A DNA stretch of 64,000 nucleotides from contig OY821518.1 in the NCBI GenBank assembly GCA_963682025.1, positions 306,193,429-306,257,428 of the forward strand, given 5' to 3'. Source of the DNA: Cordilura impudica. Lineage: Eukaryota; Arthropoda; Insecta; Diptera; Scathophagidae. Positions 57,800-64,000 of this stretch are shown here, piece after piece (position 1 is the first letter of the stretch; each line of letters opens with the position of its first letter). The translations under genes were made by a program, and so were the position numbers. Below the pieces are notes generated by a model that was not told where the DNA came from, made no database searches, and worked only from the letters and a program-made list of their open reading frames with translations.

Positions 57800-58080
57800 T
57801 GTAAGGCGTTAAAAACCAGAATAACAGATGTATTTACTGCTGACCTTAAGCAAAAGATAATTAGTGATAAATATTCTATGAAAAAATCCATAATTTAAAT
57901 ACTTATCAACACATATTGTGAAAGAGGTACGGTGACAATTTAACATTTTGGCAGCAGGCCTCGTAAAACTAGTCAAAAATAGGATAATTTAATAGTGAGA
58001 GAGTTTAAAAGATGTCCAAAAATGCTACCTAAAGAGGTCGTTAACAATCTGAAACTAAAAATATGTGCTCGAACTGTTTT
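57800..58080 (+). pseudogene. Fossil Tc1-like transposase, N-terminal helix-turn-helix region
   Basis: One frame gives ADLKQKIISDKYSMKKSII, stop, INTYCERGTVTI, stop, HFGSRPRKTSQK, stop, DNLIVREFKRCPKMLPKEVV, NNLKLKICARTVFRK. The order, with the basic GRPRKT linker between two helix-turn-helix parts, is that of Tc1-family transposases. Three stops remain in one frame. The following 58081-58260 may be diverged catalytic-domain sequence, but no DDE motif is visible. Confidence 0.6.
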
Positions 58081-58979
58081 CCGAAAATGAAAAAATTTCT
58101 CATTGGAATGTAGAAACTACTGCAGCGTTTCATATTATAGCTAAATATATACAAAGAAATACATTTCTGAAAAAATTCTTTGTTAAGAATTTTTCAATTT
58201 ATATGTTACGTTATTTTGAATTTGTATTTTCTGGAACAAAACAATGTATCATCATATGTTAAAGCAAACATAACTATAAAAGGGTTTTGAATATATTTGT
58301 GATAAGATTTGAAGATATTTGTTATACCAAAAATAGATAATTCATTAACAAAAAAAATAATTTAGATAAAATAATAAAAAAATTTTGTTTACATAAAATT
58401 TTTGAATTGTTTTATTTTTTAATATGATAAAATAACAAAATTTTAAATTGAGAAAAAATTACAATTTTATTATTCCGTAAAGCCGAAAATAACACTTGTT
58501 TTATAATTACTGTTTTTTTTTATTTTTAGATGGTAGATATGCAAATGTTATTGTACGGAAAAATTTCCATCTACAAAAAGAGTGCAAATGAGATTGATTG
58601 AGCGGCGATGGGTCAAGAGTAAATACCAGCAATTCGTGCCTGTCACTGTTTTTTTTTTAACGAATTGGGACGCAGTTTAAGCCGATCACTGGAGTGTGCA
58701 AGCGATGATTCTTCTACCATCGCAACATTTCCTGATCAGCAATCTGATGCAAGTTCATCGTTAATATGCATATACCCATAATGCAGTTCATGGGTGTTTG
58801 AAACAACTGGTTGTTGACATTCAAAAATTCTTAAAAGATTATTTCGAGCGAATCCTTTGAGTAAAAGGTAAATACTTTATCGAATACAATCAAGCTTATA
58901 TTTATCTAATATTGTATTATATTGAGTATTATTATATACTAATTAGTCTTTGTTTTAAATAATCTACATCTACGTGTAT

Positions 58980-59304
58980 TATTTTGGAAATTCGAGTCGT
59001 CTTTGTAGCGTTTCACAATGGACTGCATGGCTGATTTACTTCTTTCTACAATTTCGCTAATATATTACCAACGATTTTCCTTGATTGTGCAGGTGTATGA
59101 TAATTAGCGATTTGCAGGATTGGGTCGTACCATTTTAGTTTTTTATTTTATAATTTTCAGAAATAAGTTATTTAAAAAACCATTTGTTAAAATAAATTGT
59201 ATTTGTTAATATCCCTAAATAAAATTTGACAAACCTAATTTTGGGCTGTCGTCATTTGATGATTTTATGAAATTTACTTGTACGAATACTTTTGCACATC
59301 ACTG
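58980..59304 (-). pseudogene. Fossil Tc1-like element, 5' end and transposase N-terminus
   Basis: The minus strand begins CAGTGATGTGCAAAAGTATT at 59304, typical of Tc1-like TIRs. ATG at 59133 starts MVRPNPANR; then in shifted frames LIIIHLHNQGKSL and SEIVERSKSAMQSIVKRYKD, which matches the first helix-turn-helix of Tc1-like transposases. Frameshifts and stops, and no catalytic domain. A separate fossil from the one at 57800 (opposite orientation). Confidence 0.6.
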
Positions 59305-60298
59305 TTTATGTATTCCAAAATATTTGCATTTAATTAAAGTAAAACATTCAAAATATCTGTGACAAGTAGGTACCCGGCTTTCCACGTGTTGCTTGAAAAC
59401 ATTACGTGTACTGAAAAATCTAATAGCAAGTGCATTAAAAAGTGTTTGATGTGTTTGATTCCTACATCAAAATACTATGAAAATCTGTTTTTAGATAATG
59501 CGATTTTCATGAAAAATAAACTTTGTCGTTTTTCATTTTTTCTGCTTCAATTTGGGCTGGGGGATTCCCAGGATTTTTTTTACGGATATCTTAAAACATT
59601 TGTATTTTTGTTTTTTTTTTTTTACCAATACCAGTTAAGATATAATAAGTTTGTGCTGTCTGTAACTAAAGAAAATACTTGACATAGACCCACAACCAAT
59701 CTTTTATTAAACCGATGGACTCAGAATCACTGGCCGTCTGTCTGTGTGGCCATGTAAACTTTGTAATCAAAGTACAGATCGCAAATATATGTAAATACGA
59801 GTACATCAGCCCAATTCTAAATAAAGTCTGCATATTTCTCACTTTTCCCTTTTCTCCTATTATGAATAAAAATTTCTTCGGACAAAAAATCGATGGGGAA
59901 AAAGTAGTCTCAATGCATTTGAATTTTGTTTTTCCCTAAAAAAATTTCATATGCAAAAGTAAGTGGTATTTTGTTAAAACAAAATTTAAATAAAAAAAAT
60001 ATTTTATTGTTCTTGTAGGTCGAAGACCACAAATAAAGACCAACTACAACTTCTGTTAACTTTAATGGAAGCCAATTCAGACTTTGATTATCTTTTAGCA
60101 ATCCTTTAACTATTAAGATGCTGTTATTCTACAACACCAATTTCCTCCACAAGTGCTCCCATCAAAGCTATATAGCTATGCTATTCGTTTTTAAACCCTT
60201 TCTTTTAACTCATACCCTCTGTCTGTCGTGGTTCAACCCCATTCCCCCTTATCCAATTGATCTGAAACTTGGCCCATAGTCTTGTTGTTACTACAGAT
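59305..60298. other. AT-rich DNA with PAL and 111 bp-family fragments
   Basis: Contains PAL copy H (59624-59786) and one diverged unit of the 111 bp family at about 60240-60297 (GATCTGAAACTTGGCCCATA). A frame at 59359-59682 shows no motif. Confidence 0.4.
59624..59786 (-). mobile_element. PAL repeat, copy H (fragment)
   Basis: Matches the outer part of copy B: GTGCTGTCTGTAACTAAAGA, CATAGACCCA, GGACTCAGAATCACTGG, GTCTGTCTGTGTGGCCATGT and AAGTACAGATCGCAAATAT. The rest of the repeat is absent. Confidence 0.7.
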
Positions 60299-60509
60299 TG
60301 TTGTAGTTTTAGGTCTACATTAATCTTTATTTACAATAAGAATAAAATACAATAAATACAAATGAAGTTTACAATAATTAAAACATAAAATATTTACCGC
60401 GTATAAAAATATGTGCTAGCCTGTTAAGTAGAAAAAGGAAGTAAAATGGCGTTGAGTAATGACATTTAGAAATGACTTAATGGTTGCCACCTTCTTGGTG
60501 TTGCCAACA
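60299..60509 (-). repeat. 3' LTR of the second Ty3/gypsy element, about 211 bp
   Basis: On the minus strand it begins TGTTGGCAACACC, right after the purine run AAAAAGAAGGGGAGA, and ends CTACAACA, with TGTTG...CAACA as terminal inverted repeats. AATAAAGATTAATG near 60325 could be its polyadenylation signal. The start overlaps the last codons of the pol frame. The partner LTR is beyond the window. Confidence 0.75.
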
Positions 60510-63500
60510 TCTCCCCTTCTTTTTAGGCAGATGATAGTCTGGAACCCAAGCTGGAGCTCGTTTACGTCGCTCAGATTTCCGTAGTGTTGGTTGTTCGACT
60601 GCTGTGGATGGCTCTGCTGGAATAGGTTTTGTAGGTACGCGATTGTGCAATGGAGTTAAATCGGCCGTATTCGATTCATCCATGGACTGCGGAAGATCTA
60701 TTGAAGTCTGTGGAAGAAGTTCAGATGATGACATCTCGCGAGGATTGTCTCGAATGCTCTTCGGAGGAATATCAAAATAATCGAGTAGGACATCAATTGA
60801 AGATTGTTTTGGTTTTGATTCCACGTAGCGATATCTTAATTGGTTTGCATGTGAATGAACTGCTTTAAATAACGCGTTGTTTTTAATCTCAACTTCATAG
60901 TCCACACTTCCGAGTATTGCTTTGATTATACCTGGACTCCAGAACGATTTGTTGAGTTTGTAGAGTTTTGCATATACCGGATCACCAATGTTGTACTTTC
61001 TCTTTTTGCATCCATGCTGATTATTAAATTGTATCTCCATCAGTGTATTTCGTTTTAATGCATGAGGTTCCTGCTCTTTAAGTAAATCCAATTCTGTCCT
61101 TATCTTTCTCCCCACGAACAATTCAGCTGGAGTTTCGCCGTGTGGACAGTTCCTGTTTGGAGTCGAACGATAAGTCTGTAGGAAGAGATTTAAACTTGAT
61201 TTAGAGTTTGATGTTCCATCGAGTTTTTTCAATGCTGGTTTTAGTGTGTCGACAAATCTTTCGGCCTGGCCGTTTGATTTAGGGTGGTATGGGGCTGAAA
61301 AAATTTGTTCAATACCTCGATGAGCGCAAAAATCTTTGAATTTAGAACTGGTAAACTGAGTACCATTATCGCTGACGATTAACTCAGGGTTCCCAAATTG
61401 GGACGCGAAATTAGACATACAATCTATGATGATTTCTGATGATATTGATTTTATCTGATAAATTTGCGGCCATTTTGAATATGAATCGACAATTACGAAG
61501 TAATATAAATTATTGACAGGACCCGCAATATCAATTTGCACTCTTTGCATGGGGCGATCAGTTTGTGGCCACGAAGACAATGTTGTTTTTGTTAAACTTT
61601 TTGCTGCTATTTGGCAATTTTCAGAGGATTGCACAAACGATTTGATGTCGCTGTCAATTCTTGGCCAATATACATAGCTTCGTGCAAGCGATTTTGTTCT
61701 TTCCACTCCCTGATGACCTTTGTGTAAAGATTTTAAAATGCGATTGCGAAAACACTTAGGAATGACAAGACGATCATTATACATTAAACATTGATTAATT
61801 ATACAAAGACTTTCTTTTCTAGAATAAAATTGATGAATAATATCAGACATATGATTAGGCCATTTACCTTCATTTACATAACTAATGATTTCTTGTAGTG
61901 TCGAATCATTTTGAGTTGCTGAACGAACCATATTCAATGTTAAAGGCAGTGCGGTTACGACATTTCTTGTGAGGCTGCACAATTCCTCCTCAAGTTGTAT
62001 ACTTGCAATGATGGTATCTTCACTTGGCTTGTTTGTGTTATTTATGAGTCGTGATAACATATCTGCTGCTCCAAACTATGTAGTTGGGACATATTCCAGC
62101 TCAAAATCGTAAGACATTAGCGTCAATGCCCACCTTTGAAGGCGGTTTGCTGAATGAGCAGGGGTTCCCAAAAATAGCGAGTAGTGGTTTGTGGTCTGTT
62201 TGCAGTATAAATTTTCGACCATATAAAAATTTGTGAAATTTTACTACAGCGAATACAAGGGCAAGACCTTCTTTTTCAATTTGTGAATAATTTTTCTCTG
62301 CTGCTACGGGAGCTCTTGCACAATGATAAATTGCTTTTTCCTTGCCATCGGGATAAACATGGCAAATGTAAGCGCCAAGATCGACATTTGATGCGTCTAC
62401 AGCTACTTTTATTGTCATTTTTGGATTAAAATGCGTAAGCAAGAGATCTGATGAAAGTAATTCTTTGAATTTGTTGAAACTGTTTTGGCATTCGTGTGTC
62501 CATTTCCATTTAGCATTGTTTTTGAGTAGAGCATCTAGGGGATTGCGGAGATTTCTCATTTCCCTTATGAATTTCCCATAATAATTGATAGCTCCTAAAA
62601 ATGATCTAAGCTCACCAATGTCTTTAGGTTGCGGAAGTTCCAAAATTTTCGTTATTTTGTTTTTATCTGGTTTCAATCCATGCTTATCAACATGATAACC
62701 AAGATATGTACACGAAGTTTGGAAGAATCTACATTTACCAAAGTTCACTGTAATTTTGTGCTTTTCAAATCGGCTAAATACCTGTTTGACAGCTTCGATG
62801 TTCTGCTCCCGTGTGGTGGTAGCGATTACAACGTCGTCCAAGTATGGAAAAACTCCTTGAATGCCTGCGAGTATAGATTCCATAACTTGCTGGAACACTC
62901 CTGGAGAAGATTTAACACCAGGTGCCAGTCTGTTAAATGTAAATAATCCGCGATGGGTGTTGATGACTAAAAGTTTCTTTGTTTCCTCATCGACCTCTAT
63001 TTGTAAATAAGCATTATTTAAATCCACTATTGAAAAGAAAAAACATCCATTAAAATTAATAAAAATTTCATCAGGAAGGGGTAATGGGAATGTATGCGGT
63101 TCTAGTTGCTCATTAAGACCGGTTGAATAATCGCCGCAAATACGTAGTTGTCCTGATGCCTTTTTAACAACGACTATTGGGGCAGACCACTCCGAAAAAC
63201 TGATAGGTGTTATGATTCCCTCGCGTTGAAGTCTGTCAAGCTCGTCGTCGACTGGTTGTCGAGCTGCATAAGCTACTGTTCTTTTCGGGCGAAAAATTGG
63301 AATTGCCTTTTTTTTTAAGTTGTAAGTGCGCTTTGAAGTTTGTACAATGGCCTATTTCGTCGCGAAAAACATTTCTAAACATTTTTTTAAGCTCCACTGG
63401 TGAGAAGTTGCTATTTACCTGAATGCTGTGACATGTTGTGTATGTAGTTATTGGCTTGTCCCATAGGTGAAAGTGTTCCATTAAGTCCAACCCAAGTATG

Positions 63501-64000
63501 TTTAGATTTGGAATGGTGGAGACTGTGATAACTACATTTCTTTGTGTGTTGTTGATGACCACCAGTGCCTCAAATTCTCCGATGATGTTGATTTGATTTG
63601 CGGAAGCATCTCTTGGCGTGTGCTTTGATGTTCGCAATGGTGGACTGCCTGCTTTTTCCCAATTACATTCTGAAATAATGGTTATATCCGAACCAGAATC
63701 GTGTTGCAATTGAATTGGTGTGTTATTGATTAGCAAATTCACGAATCGTCTGTTTTTGGATCCACTGCCACATTGTATATACGCTTTTAACTTTTGAATT
63801 ACGCGCTTTCCTTGCAAATTTGGCATTATCCTTCTTTTTATTTTTATCCGCTGTTTCATTGTTGTTGTTACGAAAACATGCACAAAATCCTTCTTTATGC
63901 CCAATGCGGCCACACTGTGTACATTTATGTTTCGTGAAGCTGCAATTTTGGACAAAATGCATTTCTCCACATTGCCAGCAAGGTCGACGTGGATACTCAC
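60477..64000 (-). pseudogene. Decayed mag-like Ty3/gypsy Gag-Pol, runs off the right edge
   Basis: From the right edge: two zinc knuckles (CWQCGEMHFVQNC, CTQCGRIGHKEGFC), a frame change near 63780 between gag and protease (HDSGSDITII), another at a poly-A run near 63310, RT with LDDVVIA (62840 region), RNase H (VDASNVDLGAYI, QTDHKPLL), a frameshift near 62165, a TAG at about 62080, then an integrase frame of about 527 residues to 60477 (HKGHQGVERTKSLARSYVYW, IDIAGP, SDNGTQF, NGQAERFVDT). In the HHCC site the first Cys position reads Ser (VQSSENCQ). The block pattern fits the mag clade. Not functional as a whole. Confidence 0.88.

Noticed and set aside
1..64000. tRNA, rRNA or riboswitch genes
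   Set aside because: No cloverleaf with conserved A and B boxes or rRNA core segments was recognised by eye; absence is not proven without a covariance-model scan.

Overview
This is a 64 kb AT-rich stretch of insect chromosome, almost certainly from a higher fly (Diptera, Brachycera). Two host kinase genes match Drosophila family members nearly residue for residue: the PKA catalytic subunit Pka-C1 (coding region in one exon, 42232-43293, minus strand) and the MST3/MST4/STK25-class kinase GckIII (about seven exons with mostly 60-230 nt GT-AG introns, 51242-53802, minus strand). Organism assignment is inference from these proteins, the short introns and the transposon families. I saw no bacterial-style gene layout, CRISPR array, rRNA or tRNA.

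Most of the rest is mobile DNA in layers. From left to right: an open partial reading frame at the left edge; 8 kb of simple AT-rich DNA with microsatellites; the first copy of a dispersed ~750 bp repeat (called here the PAL repeat, for the 24 bp palindrome at one end); a C-rich/G-poor block holding a broken Tc1/mariner element (10543-11333); several palindromic or TIR elements (13565-14245, 17868-19317, 24809-25362, 26709-27198, 49764-50396, 56426-56798); two decayed Helitron helicase fragments (25840-26620 plus strand, 28440-29720 minus strand); and a 7.6 kb foldback element (29988-37615) with 179 bp tandem units in both arms and a 9 bp target duplication. One foldback arm carries an intact, recent Ty3/gypsy element (32256-36923, visually identical LTRs, one 1369-residue gag-pol frame).

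To the right are two near-adjacent PAL copies, the first split by a 5'-truncated non-LTR retrotransposon with an 18 bp target duplication; then Pka-C1; a broken copia-like element (gag to integrase, two nonsense codons) whose RT start is inverted; another PAL copy split by a 464 bp solo LTR; GckIII; Tc1-like fossils; and a second, decayed mag-like Ty3/gypsy element running off the right edge.

The genes do not form a pathway or operon. The two kinases are independent host genes transcribed in the same direction about 7.5 kb apart, separated by copia-derived and PAL sequence. The chief interest is insertion history: nested elements with readable target duplications, a foldback family with one full and one fragmentary copy, and a PAL family that has repeatedly been hit by other elements. 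I found no convincing new biochemical system. The least explained signals are the PAL family, the foldback family, the long in-frame open region upstream of Pka-C1, and a possible alternative first exon of GckIII.
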